Of a DNA stretch of 56,950 nucleotides, positions 1 to 10,318 are shown piece by piece. Position 1 is the first letter of the stretch. Each line of letters starts with the position of its first letter. The notes under the pieces are model-generated. The model saw only the letters and a list, made by a program, of their open reading frames with translations, was not told where the DNA came from and made no database searches. The position numbers and the translations under genes were made by a program. The stretch is from Tsukamurella sp. M9C (GTDB lineage: Bacteria > Actinomycetota > Actinomycetes > Mycobacteriales > Mycobacteriaceae), in the NCBI RefSeq assembly GCF_020169415.1, contig NZ_JAIULG010000028.1, positions 1 to 56,950 on the forward strand. The letters are read 5' to 3'.

Positions 1-267
1 GGGGTGGACGGGGTCGGGGCCGCCCGGCAGCCCCTCCTGGCCGAGGATGCCGCACACCACCTCGTTGACGGTGCCGTCGCCGCCGTGGACGATCACCAGC
101 TCGGTGCCTTCGTCGCGGGCCGCGGCGGCGAGCTCGGCCGCGTGGCCGCGCCGTTCGGTCTGCGCCAGGGTGACGTCGAGCGTGGACGCCAACGCCATCG
201 CCACGAGGTCTCGGCCCGCTGCGGTGATGGACGTGGCGTTGGGGTTGACGATCAACAGGGCGCGCAC
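1..267 (-). CDS. Diacylglycerol/lipid kinase family protein, partial (C-terminus off the left edge)
   Basis: Only the first 89 codons are inside the window. The N-terminus has a hydrophobic beta strand ending in the NPNAT motif, then about 60 residues later the nucleotide-binding motif VHGGDGTVNEV. Both are characteristic of the DAGK catalytic domain (diacylglycerol kinase, sphingosine kinase and YegS-like lipid kinases), which phosphorylates a lipid hydroxyl with ATP at the membrane. The GTG start is chosen because it directly precedes the first strand and lies 7 nt below a TAGGCT -10 hexamer. It is divergent from the membrane-protein gene at 308. The lipid substrate cannot be deduced. Confidence 0.85.
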   Translation of the reverse strand, partial: MRALLIVNPNATSITAAGRDLVAMALASTLDVTLAQTERRGHAAELAAAARDEGTELVIVHGGDGTVNEVVCGILGQEGLPGGPDPVHP

Positions 268-274
268 ACCGAGC

Positions 275-301
275 AGCCTACCCAGGCCGCCCCGATACCC
301 T
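275..301. promoter_or_regulatory. Divergent leaderless promoter pair
   Basis: Two outward-facing -10 hexamers sit in 40 bp. TAGGCT on the minus strand (280-275) ends 7 nt before the GTG of the lipid kinase. TACCCT on the plus strand (296-301) ends 6 nt before the GTG at 308. This spacing places both transcription starts at or next to the start codon, so both mRNAs are probably leaderless. There is no room for conventional leaders. Confidence 0.5.
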
Positions 302-307
302 GGGGTC

Positions 308-778
308 GTGACATCGACCAACGGAAGCGGCGGCGAATCCCGCCCGGCCGCCACCCGCTCCCGCAGCAAGCGCTCCGGCGACACCCGCACCGCCGCCCCC
401 GGCACCGTCCGGGCCGCGGGCGTGATCGTCGCGCTCGAGGGCCTCGCGGCCCTGGTCCTCGGCGTGGTGGAGCTGATCCGCGGCATCACCGGCTCGGCCG
501 ACACCACGACCGGCGCCTACGGCATGGCCTTCTGGATGATCCCGATGGGCCTCGGCGTGCTCGCGGGCGGCATCGCGCTGCTCCGCGGCTTGCGCTGGGG
601 GCGCACCGTCGGCGTGCTGACGAACCTCCTGCTCGGCTTCGCGGGCATCAGCGGCGCGGTCTCGCAGGGCCGCCCCGAGTTGTTCATCCCGCTCATCGTG
701 GTCTCGGTCGCGGCGCTCGGACTGCTGTTCGCCCCGCCGACGGTGGCCTGGCTCGAGGGCGAGTACCGCCGGGACTGA
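308..778 (+). CDS. Small integral membrane protein, unknown function
   Basis: A 156-residue protein with a polar, Ser/Arg-rich N-terminal tail of about 35 residues followed by four hydrophobic segments (roughly 37-57, 71-90, 97-115 and 125-143). It ends in a short charged tail. I recognise no catalytic motif or named family. The GTG at 308 is preferred over upstream in-frame codons because those would run back over the divergent lipid-kinase gene and because TACCCT lies 6 nt upstream. Transcribed away from the lipid kinase and convergent with the phosphatase at 785. Confidence 0.7.
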   Translation: MTSTNGSGGESRPAATRSRSKRSGDTRTAAPGTVRAAGVIVALEGLAALVLGVVELIRGITGSADTTTGAYGMAFWMIPMGLGVLAGGIALLRGLRWGRTVGVLTNLLLGFAGISGAVSQGRPELFIPLIVVSVAALGLLFAPPTVAWLEGEYRRD

Positions 779-784
779 TCGGGC

Positions 785-1399
785 CTACCGCCCGGAGTAG
801 TGCGCGGCCGCGTAGCCGGTCAGACCGAATCGGCTGATCTGCGGGACGTCGTCGCGGTCGAATCCGAATACGGCGGCCGAGGCGGGCAGGATCATCATGT
901 GCCGCCCGAACTCCGGCGCCTGGCCCAGGAACCGCGCGGTGAGCACCCGGCCCAGGTGGCCGTGCGCGACGAGGACGACGTCACCGTCGGCCATCGCGGC
1001 CCGCGCCCGGGCCAGCACCCGGTCGGCCCGCTCCGCCACCTGCGCCAGCGTCTCGCCGCCGGGGGAGCCGGACTCCCACACCGTCCACCCCGGATCGTCG
1101 ACGCGGATCTCCGCGCTGGTGCGGCCCTCGTAGTCGCCGTAGTCCCATTCGGCGAGGTCGGGATCGACCGCCGTCACCGTCAGGCCCGCGAGCTCCGCGG
1201 TCGCCGCCGCCCGCGCCCGCGGGCTCACGAGCACCGTGGGGTCCGCGAGCGCGAGGTCCGCGAGGACGGGGCCCAGCGCCTTCGCCTGCTCGACGCCCGT
1301 CTCCGTCAGCGGCACGTCGGTGGCGCCGGTGTGGCGTCCCGAGCGCGACCAGGCGGTCTCGCCGTGGCGGATGTACACGAGGCGGTGTCCGGTGCTCAT
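785..1399 (-). CDS. Histidine phosphatase family protein (Rv3214/Gpm2-like)
   Basis: 204 residues. The catalytic RHGE motif is at residues 11-14, with the phosphorylated histidine at 12. Downstream are the supporting [14 protein letters not shown] segment and a second histidine in VLVAHGHLG, which completes the phosphate pocket. The family covers phosphoglycerate mutases and broad-specificity phosphatases. The M. tuberculosis homologue next to Rv3213c acts as an acid phosphatase, and I infer the same here. The ATG at 1399 is chosen because the RHGE strand follows at once; upstream in-frame codons would overlap the divergent parA start. Substrate unknown. Confidence 0.88.
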   Translation of the reverse strand: MSTGHRLVYIRHGETAWSRSGRHTGATDVPLTETGVEQAKALGPVLADLALADPTVLVSPRARAAATAELAGLTVTAVDPDLAEWDYGDYEGRTSAEIRVDDPGWTVWESGSPGGETLAQVAERADRVLARARAAMADGDVVLVAHGHLGRVLTARFLGQAPEFGRHMMILPASAAVFGFDRDDVPQISRFGLTGYAAAHYSGR

Positions 1400-1424
1400 C
1401 CGTCCATCGTTCCGTATCGGTGGG

Positions 1425-1430
1425 TACCCT
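1425..1430 (+). promoter_or_regulatory. -10 element of the parA-like gene
   Basis: TACCCT ends 6 nt before the ATG at 1437, so the transcript would start on the A of the start codon (leaderless). Confidence 0.5.
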
Positions 1431-1436
1431 CGCACC

Positions 1437-2240
1437 ATGACCGGTGACACGCCCTTCGTCCTCGCCGTCGCCAATCAGAAGGGCGGCGTCGCGAAGACCA
1501 CCACCGTCGCCAGCCTGGGGGCGGCACTCGTCGAACTCGGCGCGCGCGTGCTCGTCGTCGACCTCGACCCGCAGGGCTGCCTGACCTTCTCGCTCGGCCA
1601 CAACCCCGACCGCATCGAGCGCAGCGTGCACGATGTGCTGTTGGGGGACAAGACGATCGACGAGGTGCTGCTCGAGACCGAGGACGGCGTCACGGTGCTG
1701 CCCGCCACCCTCGACCTGGCCGGCGCCGAGGCGCTCCTGCTCATGCGGGCGGGCCGCGAGTACGCGCTCAAGCGGGCGCTCGCCGACGTCGCGGACCGGT
1801 TCGACGTGGTGATCATCGACTGCCCGCCCAGCCTGGGCGTGCTCACCCTCAACGGCCTCACCGCGGCCGACGCCGTCGCCATCCCGCTGCAGTGCGAGAC
1901 GCTCGCGCACCGCGGCGTGGGGCAGCTGCTCAAGACCGTCCGCGACGTGCAGGCGATCACCAATCCGGAGCTGGGCATGCTCGGCGCCATCGCGACCCTC
2001 TACGACGCGCGGACCACGCACAGCCGCGACATCCTCTCCGACGTCGCCGACCGCTACGACCTCGCCGTGCTGTCGCCGCCGATCCCGCGCACCGTCCGCT
2101 TCGCCGAGGCGAACGCCGCCGGCCGCACCGTGCTCGCGGGCCGGAAGAACAAGGGCGCCACCGCCTACCGCGAGCTCGCGCAGAGCATCAAGGCCCACGT
2201 GTCCGACGGTGCGCCGCTGGTCACCTGGGCGGCCGACTAG
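1437..2240 (+). CDS. Orphan ParA/Soj-family ATPase (Rv3213c-like)
   Basis: 267 residues. It carries the deviant Walker A motif KGGVAKTT at 15-22 with the signature lysine of ParA/MinD ATPases, the Walker A' region VVDLDPQG near 42-49, and Walker [12 protein letters not shown] near 122-132. ParA ATPases dimerise on ATP, bind DNA or membrane non-specifically and position cargo. No parB gene lies next to it, so it is not the chromosomal parAB operon but the orphan ParA conserved beside rhlE in Mycobacteriales. Its cargo is unknown. It is convergent with the beta-propeller gene, with only 3 bp between the stop codons. Confidence 0.88.
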   Translation: MTGDTPFVLAVANQKGGVAKTTTVASLGAALVELGARVLVVDLDPQGCLTFSLGHNPDRIERSVHDVLLGDKTIDEVLLETEDGVTVLPATLDLAGAEALLLMRAGREYALKRALADVADRFDVVIIDCPPSLGVLTLNGLTAADAVAIPLQCETLAHRGVGQLLKTVRDVQAITNPELGMLGAIATLYDARTTHSRDILSDVADRYDLAVLSPPIPRTVRFAEANAAGRTVLAGRKNKGATAYRELAQSIKAHVSDGAPLVTWAAD

Positions 2241-2243
2241 CGG

Positions 2244-3482
2244 TCAGGCCGCGCGGTACGCCTGGACCGTCGAACCCCACTGCGCGATCAGCGTCGTGCC
2301 CGCCTCGGCGAGCAGCACGGGACCGTCGGTGTAGCCGGGCCGGGTGACCGGCGTCGACCGGGTCCGGGCGCGCGTGGTCAGGTCGTACGCGTTGAGCGAG
2401 GTGGGTCCGGGCACCACGAGCTGTCCGCCGACGACTGCGCCGGGACCGAGCGTCCCCGGGATCACCATCTCCGCGGCCAGTGAGGAGGCGTCGATCACCA
2501 CGGTCGCGGTGCCGGTGTAGAACGAGGCGATGCCGGCCTCGGTCACGACGGGGACGTCGCGCGGCGCGCCGCCCGGGCCGGTGGTCACGTCCACGGAGAA
2601 CAGCGCGCGGCCCTGCGGGTCGACGGTGGTCACCCGCGCGGAGCGTCCCTGCTGGGCGGGCACGTAGACCACCGCGCCGTGCGCGGTCGCGGTGATGAGC
2701 CGGGCGCGCTCGCCGCCCTCGGGCGCCGCGTCCCCGAGGTCCTGGCTGACGGCCGAGGAGGTCTCCTGCGGCTCGGACGCCTCCTTCGGGGAGGCGCCGA
2801 TCACGGTGAGCCGGGGGAAGGGCTCGGTGGGGCACGCCTCGAGGATCGCGATCGACGCGCCGGCCGGCAGCGCGGAGCCGATCGTGCACCCGGACCGCGG
2901 CTGGACGCCCGGGTTCACGGGCACGTCGGGCTTGCCGTACTCGACGGTGCGGACGAGGTCCGAGCGGAAGACGTCGACCCGCGTGGGTCCCTGCGCGACG
3001 GCGTAGTTGCCGTCGCCGGTGAGGGTGATGTCGTGGTCCTCGCGGCTGGTGCGGCTGGCGCGCCGCTGCCCGGTGCCGGGGTCGAGCGCCATCACCTCGC
3101 CGCAGCCGCGGACGTCGCGGTAGAACGCGAGCACGAGGCCGGCGTTGTCCGTGAGCCCGCACACGTCGGTCTCGCGCTGGTACCGCCACGTGCGCTGCCC
3201 GGTCGCGGGGTCGTGCCCGGCGACCTCGCCTCCGCGGGTGAGGACGAGGGCGCCGTTGAGCGTCAGGGCGGGGCGGTCGGACGTCGCGGTCCACGCCTCG
3301 GCCAGCGCGGCCGGCAGCTCGACGAGCGAGCTCGGCACCGTCGACGGGGCCGGCGCCGTCTCGCTGACCGCCTTGCTCGCGGAGCCGACGTTCCAGGCCA
3401 CGAAGCCCGCGACGACGACCGCGACCAGGATCGCGGCCGAGACCGCGAGATCGACGCGGGTCCTGCGTTCGGGTTTCACCAC
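2244..3482 (-). CDS. Membrane-anchored PQQ-type beta-propeller protein (Rv3212-like)
   Basis: 412 residues. A basic N-terminus (KPERRTRVD) is followed by one transmembrane helix at about 14-34, then a large extracytoplasmic region. The repeated blades resemble PQQ/WD-like propellers, for example GEVAGHDPATGQRTWRY near 80-96 and VMALDPGTGQRR near 124-135. Propellers of this type bind partners or ligands; no catalytic residues are evident. The Cys residues are few and could pair outside the cell. The GTG start gives a conventional signal anchor. Conserved next to rhlE and parA in mycobacteria, function unknown. Confidence 0.75.
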   Translation of the reverse strand: MVKPERRTRVDLAVSAAILVAVVVAGFVAWNVGSASKAVSETAPAPSTVPSSLVELPAALAEAWTATSDRPALTLNGALVLTRGGEVAGHDPATGQRTWRYQRETDVCGLTDNAGLVLAFYRDVRGCGEVMALDPGTGQRRASRTSREDHDITLTGDGNYAVAQGPTRVDVFRSDLVRTVEYGKPDVPVNPGVQPRSGCTIGSALPAGASIAILEACPTEPFPRLTVIGASPKEASEPQETSSAVSQDLGDAAPEGGERARLITATAHGAVVYVPAQQGRSARVTTVDPQGRALFSVDVTTGPGGAPRDVPVVTEAGIASFYTGTATVVIDASSLAAEMVIPGTLGPGAVVGGQLVVPGPTSLNAYDLTTRARTRSTPVTRPGYTDGPVLLAEAGTTLIAQWGSTVQAYRAA

Positions 3483-3523
3483 GCGCCCGAGCCTAGCGGC
3501 GACGGCGCCGGGCCGGCCGCATG

Positions 3524-3529
3524 CATACT
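3524..3529 (+). promoter_or_regulatory. -10 element of the DUF817 gene
   Basis: CATACT ends 6 nt before the ATG at 3536. It overlaps the alternative upstream ATG at 3521, which argues for the downstream start and a leaderless mRNA. Confidence 0.4.
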
Positions 3530-3535
3530 CGGGGC

Positions 3536-4399
3536 ATGTCGACGGCGCGCCTCCCGCTGACCCGCGCGCAGGGCTTCCTCGGGCAGCTGCTGCGGTTCGC
3601 GTGGATCGAGCTGCAGTGCTGCGCGTTCGCGATCGCCGTCTTCGTGGGGCTGGCCGGGTCGGCGCTGATCTGGTCGCGCTGGGACCCGCCGCTCGCGCGC
3701 TACGACGCGCTGCTGCTCTACGTCATCGCGGTGCAGGTGCTGTTCGTCGCCACGAAGCGGGAGTCGTGGCGGGAGTTGGGGGTGGTCTGCGCCTTCCACC
3801 TGGCGGGCTTCGCCCTGGAGGTGTTCAAGGTCGCGGTCGGGTCGTGGGAGTACCCCGACGCGGCGCTGACGAAGATCGCGGGGGTGCCGCTCTACGCGGG
3901 TTTCATGTACGCCGCGGTGGGCTCGTACGTCTGCCAGGCGTTCCGGCGCTTCGACCTGACGGTGAGCCGCTACCGGACCGGGGCGGTGCTCGTCCTCGCG
4001 CTGGCGGCGTACGCGAACTTCTTCACCCACCACTTCCTGCCCGACCTGCGGGTCGTCATCGCGCTGGGCTTCCTGGTGGTCACCGTGCGCAGCCGGGTGT
4101 GGTTCACGGTGGGCGCGCAGCGCTACTGGATGCCGCTGCCGCTGTCGTTCGTGCTGATCGGGTTCTTCCTGTGGATCGCCGAGAACCTGGCGACCTTCCT
4201 CGGCGCGTGGCGCTACCCGGACCAGGGTGAGGCGTGGCGGATGGTGCACGCGGGGAAGTTCGGCTCCTGGGTTCTGCTGGTGAGCCTCAGCTTCGTGCTG
4301 GTGTCGCTGCTCGACCGCCGCGCGGCCGCGGGGACGTCCCCCGTCGCTGCGGGGATGCCAGACCCGCGGGCCGCGGCGGCGGAGCGAGCGGCGCCGTGA
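3536..4399 (+). CDS. DUF817 family integral membrane protein
   Basis: 287 residues with about eight hydrophobic helices. The sequence matches the DUF817 pattern: an N-terminal FAWIELQCCAFAIAVF helix, a KRESWRELGVV loop, the FALEVFKVAVGSWEYPD segment, and a C-terminal GAWRYPDQGEAW motif before the last helix. The family (B. subtilis YoaT is a member) has no established function. The conserved aromatic/acidic motifs in loops suggest ligand or cofactor contact, but that is inference. An insertion relative to the M. tuberculosis order, and convergent with the DUF3107 gene. Confidence 0.8.
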   Translation: MSTARLPLTRAQGFLGQLLRFAWIELQCCAFAIAVFVGLAGSALIWSRWDPPLARYDALLLYVIAVQVLFVATKRESWRELGVVCAFHLAGFALEVFKVAVGSWEYPDAALTKIAGVPLYAGFMYAAVGSYVCQAFRRFDLTVSRYRTGAVLVLALAAYANFFTHHFLPDLRVVIALGFLVVTVRSRVWFTVGAQRYWMPLPLSFVLIGFFLWIAENLATFLGAWRYPDQGEAWRMVHAGKFGSWVLLVSLSFVLVSLLDRRAAAGTSPVAAGMPDPRAAAAERAAP

Positions 4400-4408
4400 C
4401 GGGCTGCG

Positions 4409-4636
4409 TCAGCTGGCGTTGAAGCCGACGGAGCGGCTCTCGTTCGTGCCGACCTCGACGTAGGAGACGCGGGCGGCGGGCACCAGGTACTGCTTGCCCT
4501 TCTCGTCCGTCAGCTCCAGCAGCTCCGTGCGGCCGGCCAGCGCGTCGGCGACGGCCTTCTTCACGTCCTCCGACGAGTCCTTGCTCTGCACCACGAGTTC
4601 GCGGTTCGAGTCCGCGATACCGATCTTGATCTCCAT
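4409..4636 (-). CDS. DUF3107 family protein (TB9.4/Rv3208A-like)
   Basis: 75 residues, starting MEIKIGIADSNRELVVQS. It is a compact alpha/beta protein with no cysteines, no signal peptide and no membrane segment. DUF3107 is widespread in Actinobacteria, and the M. tuberculosis member TB9.4 lies in the same neighbourhood. Its function is unknown. A TAGCCT hexamer ends 6 nt upstream of the ATG, so the gene is probably leaderless. Confidence 0.88.
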   Translation of the reverse strand: MEIKIGIADSNRELVVQSKDSSEDVKKAVADALAGRTELLELTDEKGKQYLVPAARVSYVEVGTNESRSVGFNAS

Positions 4637-4642
4637 GACACG

Positions 4643-4648
4643 AGGCTA
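4643..4648 (-). promoter_or_regulatory. -10 element of the DUF3107 gene
   Basis: TAGCCT on the minus strand ends 6 nt before the ATG at 4636. Confidence 0.45.
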
Positions 4649-4701
4649 TCCGCAGGGGCCGCGGTCGTGCGGGCCGAGGCCGTCGATTCTGCTGAGGGCA
4701 G

Positions 4702-5373
4702 TCAGCCCAGGCCGAGCGTCGCCATCCGCTCGGCGTGCCGGGTCTGCAGCGATTCGAAGAACTGCGCCACGCCCGGCAGGTCCCCCGAATGCTCGAAGAG
4801 CAGGGCGGCCAGCTCGTCGCGCGTCGCGAGCACCTCCTGCGCCTGCGTGATGGCCTCCGACAGCAGCCGCCGGCCCCACAGCGTGAGCGGGGAGCGCAGC
4901 GCGGGGTTCGCGGTGACCGCCGCGCGCACCCGCTCGACGGCGAAGTCGGACTCGCGAGTGTCGGAGAGCACCGCCGCGACCACCGCGGCCGGTTCGGCGG
5001 GGAGCGCGCGGGCCACCTCGGAGTAGAAGTCGGCGGCGAGCCCGTCGCCGATGTAGGCCTTGACCAGCGACTCGTTCCAATTCCGGGGCGCCGTCCGCTC
5101 GTGGTAGCGGGTGATCACCGGCACGAAAGGCGCGGTCGCCGTCGCCACGTCCTGCCCGCGACGGTCGAGCTCGGTCTCCAGCAGCTCGAAGTTGCGCATC
5201 TGCGCTGCGGCCATCGACGAGACGGCGATCCGGCCGCGGAGGTCCGGCGCCATCTCGGCCTCCTTGGCGAGCCGCTCGAACGCGGCGAGCTCGCCGTACG
5301 CCAGCACCGCGAACAGGGCCGCGACGCCCGGGTGCTCGGCGGTGATTCCCCGGTCCTGCGACTGTTCGCTCAT
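4702..5373 (-). CDS. Ferritin-like fold protein (Rv3210c-like)
   Basis: 223 residues, all helical. Candidate di-iron ligands are spread over the helices: Glu in the FAVLAYGELAAFERL helix, Glu/His around MRNFELLETELDRRG and TRYHERTAPRNWNE, and further acids in VKAYIGDGLAADFY and near the C-terminus. The four-helix pattern fits the ferritin-like/MiaE-like hydroxylase superfamily. Whether it hydroxylates a substrate or only binds iron is unknown. The ATG at 5373 is supported by a TAGCAT hexamer ending 7 nt upstream; an in-frame ATG at 5382 is the alternative. Divergent from rhlE. Confidence 0.72.
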   Translation of the reverse strand: MSEQSQDRGITAEHPGVAALFAVLAYGELAAFERLAKEAEMAPDLRGRIAVSSMAAAQMRNFELLETELDRRGQDVATATAPFVPVITRYHERTAPRNWNESLVKAYIGDGLAADFYSEVARALPAEPAAVVAAVLSDTRESDFAVERVRAAVTANPALRSPLTLWGRRLLSEAITQAQEVLATRDELAALLFEHSGDLPGVAQFFESLQTRHAERMATLGLG

Positions 5374-5380
5374 GGTGCAC

Positions 5381-5386
5381 ATGCTA
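5381..5386 (-). promoter_or_regulatory. -10 element of the ferritin-like gene
   Basis: TAGCAT on the minus strand ends 7 nt before the ATG at 5373, consistent with a leaderless transcript. Confidence 0.45.
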
Positions 5387-5553
5387 GTGCGGGCCGCCGC
5401 GCGGGGTACGATGGTCGGTAGCGATCGACTTCGGTCGCCGGTAGTTGTGCGCGCACTCCGCCCCACCGCCTGACGGCGAGGGCGTCGAGGCGACGATGAC
5501 GGTCCGAGAAACGGGCCGGGGATTCATTGGCCGGAACAGTGCGCGCGTGAGAA

Positions 5554-7197
5554 ATGAACGCGACGCATTCGCCGCCGATGAAAGGCAGAACCATCACCAC
5601 CGCGAACAACGACATCCACACCGAGCCCGCCGCCGCTGAGGGCCTGCCCGACGTCCACGTGATCGGCGACGATCACGTCTCGCCCAGCTTCGCCGAGCTC
5701 GGCGTCGACCAGGGCATCGTCGACGCCCTCGGCAAGCGGGGCATCGAGCGCACCTTCGCCATCCAGGAGCTGACACTCCCGCTCGCGCTCGCCGGCAACG
5801 ACCTGATCGGCCAGGCCCGCACGGGCATGGGCAAGACCTACGGCTTCGGCGTCCCGCTGCTCAACCGCCTGGTCACGCAGGCCCGCGCCGACGTCGGCGA
5901 GGACGGCCTCCGCGCGCTCGACGGCACGCCGCGCGCCCTCATCATCGTCCCCACCCGCGAGCTGTGCGTGCAGGTCACCGACGACCTGGAGCAGGCCTCC
6001 GACGGCGTCCGCGTCCAGACCACCAAGGGCGAGCGCGACCTGCGGATCACCTCCATCTACGGCGGCCGCCCCTACGAGGCGCAGATCGAGGCGCTGCAGA
6101 AGGGCGTCGACGTCGTCGTCGGCACCCCCGGCCGCCTGCTCGACCTGGCCAAGCAGGGCCACCTCGTGCTCGGCAAGATCCAGATCCTGGTGCTCGACGA
6201 AGCCGACGAGATGCTCGACCTGGGCTTCCTGCCCGACATCGAGCGCATCCTCACGATGGTCCCCACCGACCGGCAGACGATGCTGTTCTCGGCCACCATG
6301 CCCGGCCCGATCATCACGCTGGCCCGCACCTTCCTGCGGCAGCCCACGCACGTGCGCGCCGAGCACCACGACGACTCCGCGGTGCACGAGCGCACCACGC
6401 AGTACGTGTACCGCGCCCACGCCCTCGACAAGGTCGAGCTCGTCGCGAAGGTGCTGCAGGCCGAGGGCCGCGGCGCGACCATGATCTTCACCCGCACCAA
6501 GCGCACCGCGCAGAAGGTGGCCGACGAGCTGGCCGAGCGCGGCTTCAAGGTCGGCGCCGTGCACGGCGACCTGGGCCAGGTCGCGCGCGAGAAGGCGCTC
6601 GGCAAGTTCCGCGACGGCTCGATCGACGTGCTGGTCGCGACCGACGTCGCCGCCCGCGGCATCGACATCGACGACGTCACGCACGTCATCAACTTCCAGT
6701 GCCCCGAGGATGACAAGACCTACGTGCACCGCATCGGCCGCACCGGCCGCGCGGGCAAGACCGGCATCGCCGTCACCCTCGTCGACTGGGACGAGCTGCA
6801 CCGCTGGCAGCTCATCGACAAGGCGCTCGGACTCGGCCAGCCCGAGCCCGCGGAGACCTACAGCTCCAGCGAGCACCTCTTCACCGACCTGGGCATCGAC
6901 CCCAAGGTCAAGGGCAGCCTGCCCGGCGTGCGCAAGCGCGCCGAGGGCGAGGTCGTCGAGCGCAAGCCCCGCGAGAAGCGCGAGAGCACCCGCACCCGGT
7001 CGCGCACGCGAACCCGCGGCGGTCAGAAGTCCGACGGTGCCCCCGGCGAGGCGAAGCCCGCCACCGCCGCGCCGGAGTCGCAGGCACCGTCGAACGACGG
7101 TGCCGAGGGCGACGCCCCGGCCCGCAAGCGCCGCCGTCGCCGCCGTTCCGGCGCCGCTAAGGCGGAGGGTGCCGTGGCGGAGACCTCCGCCGAGTAG
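5554..7197 (+). CDS. rhlE: DEAD-box ATP-dependent RNA helicase RhlE
   Basis: 547 residues with the complete DEAD-box set: Q-motif phenylalanine and FAIQELTLP near 68-76, motif I ARTGMGKT at 88-95, Ia PTRELCVQV, Ib TPGRLLDLA, motif II LDEADEML near 216, motif III SAT, motif IV/V ATDVAARGIDI, and motif VI HRIGRTGRAG near 391. A C-terminal extension of about 120 residues is charged and ends in an Arg/Lys run (RKRRRRRR) typical of RNA-binding tails. It unwinds RNA duplexes in decay and ribosome assembly. An in-frame ATG at 5578 is an alternative start. The leader from 5387 is about 170 nt and contains a CGAC-TTCG-GTCG tetraloop hairpin. Confidence 0.93.
   Translation: MNATHSPPMKGRTITTANNDIHTEPAAAEGLPDVHVIGDDHVSPSFAELGVDQGIVDALGKRGIERTFAIQELTLPLALAGNDLIGQARTGMGKTYGFGVPLLNRLVTQARADVGEDGLRALDGTPRALIIVPTRELCVQVTDDLEQASDGVRVQTTKGERDLRITSIYGGRPYEAQIEALQKGVDVVVGTPGRLLDLAKQGHLVLGKIQILVLDEADEMLDLGFLPDIERILTMVPTDRQTMLFSATMPGPIITLARTFLRQPTHVRAEHHDDSAVHERTTQYVYRAHALDKVELVAKVLQAEGRGATMIFTRTKRTAQKVADELAERGFKVGAVHGDLGQVAREKALGKFRDGSIDVLVATDVAARGIDIDDVTHVINFQCPEDDKTYVHRIGRTGRAGKTGIAVTLVDWDELHRWQLIDKALGLGQPEPAETYSSSEHLFTDLGIDPKVKGSLPGVRKRAEGEVVERKPREKRESTRTRSRTRTRGGQKSDGAPGEAKPATAAPESQAPSNDGAEGDAPARKRRRRRRSGAAKAEGAVAETSAE
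7084..7103. repeat. Inverted pair of the 9-mer GCACCGTCG/CGACGGTGC
   Basis: GCACCGTCG (7084-7092), AA, then CGACGGTGC (7095-7103) form an almost continuous inverted repeat inside the 3' end of rhlE. It is one of the closest pairs of the window-wide over-represented motif. Confidence 0.7.
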
Positions 7198-7210
7198 TCC
7201 CCCGAACGAT

Positions 7211-7246
7211 GGACCCCGCTCCCGCCGGATGGCGGTCGCGGGGTCC
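7211..7246 (+). terminator. Hairpin downstream of rhlE
   Basis: GGACCCCGC (7211-7219) pairs with GCGGGGTCC (7238-7246), and an inner CCGCC/GGCGG can extend the stem. It starts 13 bp after the rhlE stop. No T-tract follows, as is usual in this GC range. Confidence 0.6.
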
Positions 7247-7271
7247 TCGTGCGTTCGGGAGGGTAGTGGGC

Positions 7272-8435
7272 ATGACCTCGACTCCCGCCCCGGCCGGCAC
7301 CGTCGGCACCTCGGCGCCCACGACGCGCCGCATCGCCGCGCTCGATGTGGCCCGCGGCATCGCGATCCTCGGCACGTTCGGTACGAACGTGTGGATCTTC
7401 ACCGAGCCCCACGGCATGGTGGGCTACCTCGACTCCGTCGGTGCGGAATCGCTGCCGATCCGGGTGCTCCAGACCCTCGCGCAGGGCAAGTTCCTCGGAC
7501 TGCTCAGCCTGATGTTCGGTGTGGGCCTGGCGATCCAGCAGGCCTCGGCGGCGCGGCACGACCGGCCGTGGCCGGGCAGGTACTGGCGCCGCGCGCTGGT
7601 GCTGTTCCTCGACGGCCTGGTGCACTTCCTGCTCGTCGCCGAGTTCGACGTGCTCATGGGCTACGCCCTGGTGTCCTTCGTGGTCTCGGCGATGCTGATC
7701 CTGCGGCCGCGCGTGCGGCTGCGCTGGGCCGTGGGCTGCGCCGCGCTGCACCTGTCGGTCGTCGCGCTGGTGTCGGTCGGGATGATGCTGGAGGGGTCCG
7801 GCGTGGGCACCGGCCCGGCGACGGCGCGGGCGAACCCGTACGCCGACGGCTCGTTCTGGGACCTGGTGCTCTTCCGCGCCGACCACGCGTTGCTGTTCCG
7901 CGCGGAGACGATCTTCATGATCCCGCTGACGATCGCGATGTTCCTCACGGGTGCAGCCCTGTTCCAGGGCGGGCTCTTCGGACCCGACGGTGCCGCCCTC
8001 CGGCGCCGGATGATGTGGGTCGGCGGGATCGCGGCGCCGATCGACCTCGCGATCGGGATCGCCGGTGCGCCACTGGGACTCGCGGGCCCGGCGGTCTTCG
8101 TCGGACGGTACGCGGTGGCCCCGCTGGTGGCGCTGGGCCTGCTGGCGCTGATCGCGGAGTTCTACCAGCGACGGACGGTGGGCCGGGTCGGCGGCGCGTT
8201 GAGCAACGTGGGGAAGACGGCGCTGAGCTGCTACGTGCTGCAGAACGTGATCGCCTCGGCGCTCTGCTACGGCTGGGGCCTCGGGCTCGCCGCGCGGTAC
8301 GGCGCGGAGCACCGGCTGGCCTTCACGGTGGCCGTGTACGTCGCGGTGATGGCGTGCCTGCTCGCGGCCTCGGCGCTGTGGACCCGCCGCTTCTCCCGCG
8401 GGCCGATCGAGATGCTGATGCACCGCGCGGCGTGA
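7272..8435 (+). CDS. DUF418 family membrane protein
   Basis: 387 residues with about nine to ten transmembrane helices. The N-terminal signature RIAALDVARGIAILGTFGTN matches the DUF418 and related heparan-alpha-glucosaminide acetyltransferase-like (DUF1624) membrane families, whose opening motif is a D-x-x-RG. DUF418 proteins may be membrane acyl- or acetyltransferases, but this is unproven. The C-terminal half includes NVGKTALSCYVLQNVI, conserved in the family. The ATG at 7272 follows a GGAGGG stretch. Not part of the conserved mycobacterial order and probably lineage-specific. Confidence 0.82.
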   Translation: MTSTPAPAGTVGTSAPTTRRIAALDVARGIAILGTFGTNVWIFTEPHGMVGYLDSVGAESLPIRVLQTLAQGKFLGLLSLMFGVGLAIQQASAARHDRPWPGRYWRRALVLFLDGLVHFLLVAEFDVLMGYALVSFVVSAMLILRPRVRLRWAVGCAALHLSVVALVSVGMMLEGSGVGTGPATARANPYADGSFWDLVLFRADHALLFRAETIFMIPLTIAMFLTGAALFQGGLFGPDGAALRRRMMWVGGIAAPIDLAIGIAGAPLGLAGPAVFVGRYAVAPLVALGLLALIAEFYQRRTVGRVGGALSNVGKTALSCYVLQNVIASALCYGWGLGLAARYGAEHRLAFTVAVYVAVMACLLAASALWTRRFSRGPIEMLMHRAA

Positions 8436-8445
8436 ACGCGCGTGT

Positions 8446-8480
8446 GGTCGGTCTCCTGCGCTATCCGTGGGAGACCGACC
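8446..8480. terminator. Bidirectional terminator between the DUF418 gene and the TetR gene
   Basis: GGTCGGTCTCC (8446-8456) and GGAGACCGACC (8470-8480) form a perfect 11-bp stem with a 13-nt loop. It sits between two convergent genes and can serve both. Confidence 0.7.
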
Positions 8481-8499
8481 GCACTGGCGGCGGACTGCG

Positions 8500-10258
<1,759 letters not shown>

Positions 10259-10318
10259 CCGGGTCCGGGGGCGTGTCGGTTCCACTCCGACCGCGCCGAT
10301 CGTGGAATTGTTGACGAC

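Noticed and set aside
1437-2240. Chromosomal or plasmid parAB partition locus
   Set aside because: No ParB gene and no parS-like palindromes nearby; the gene is the orphan ParA conserved beside rhlE.
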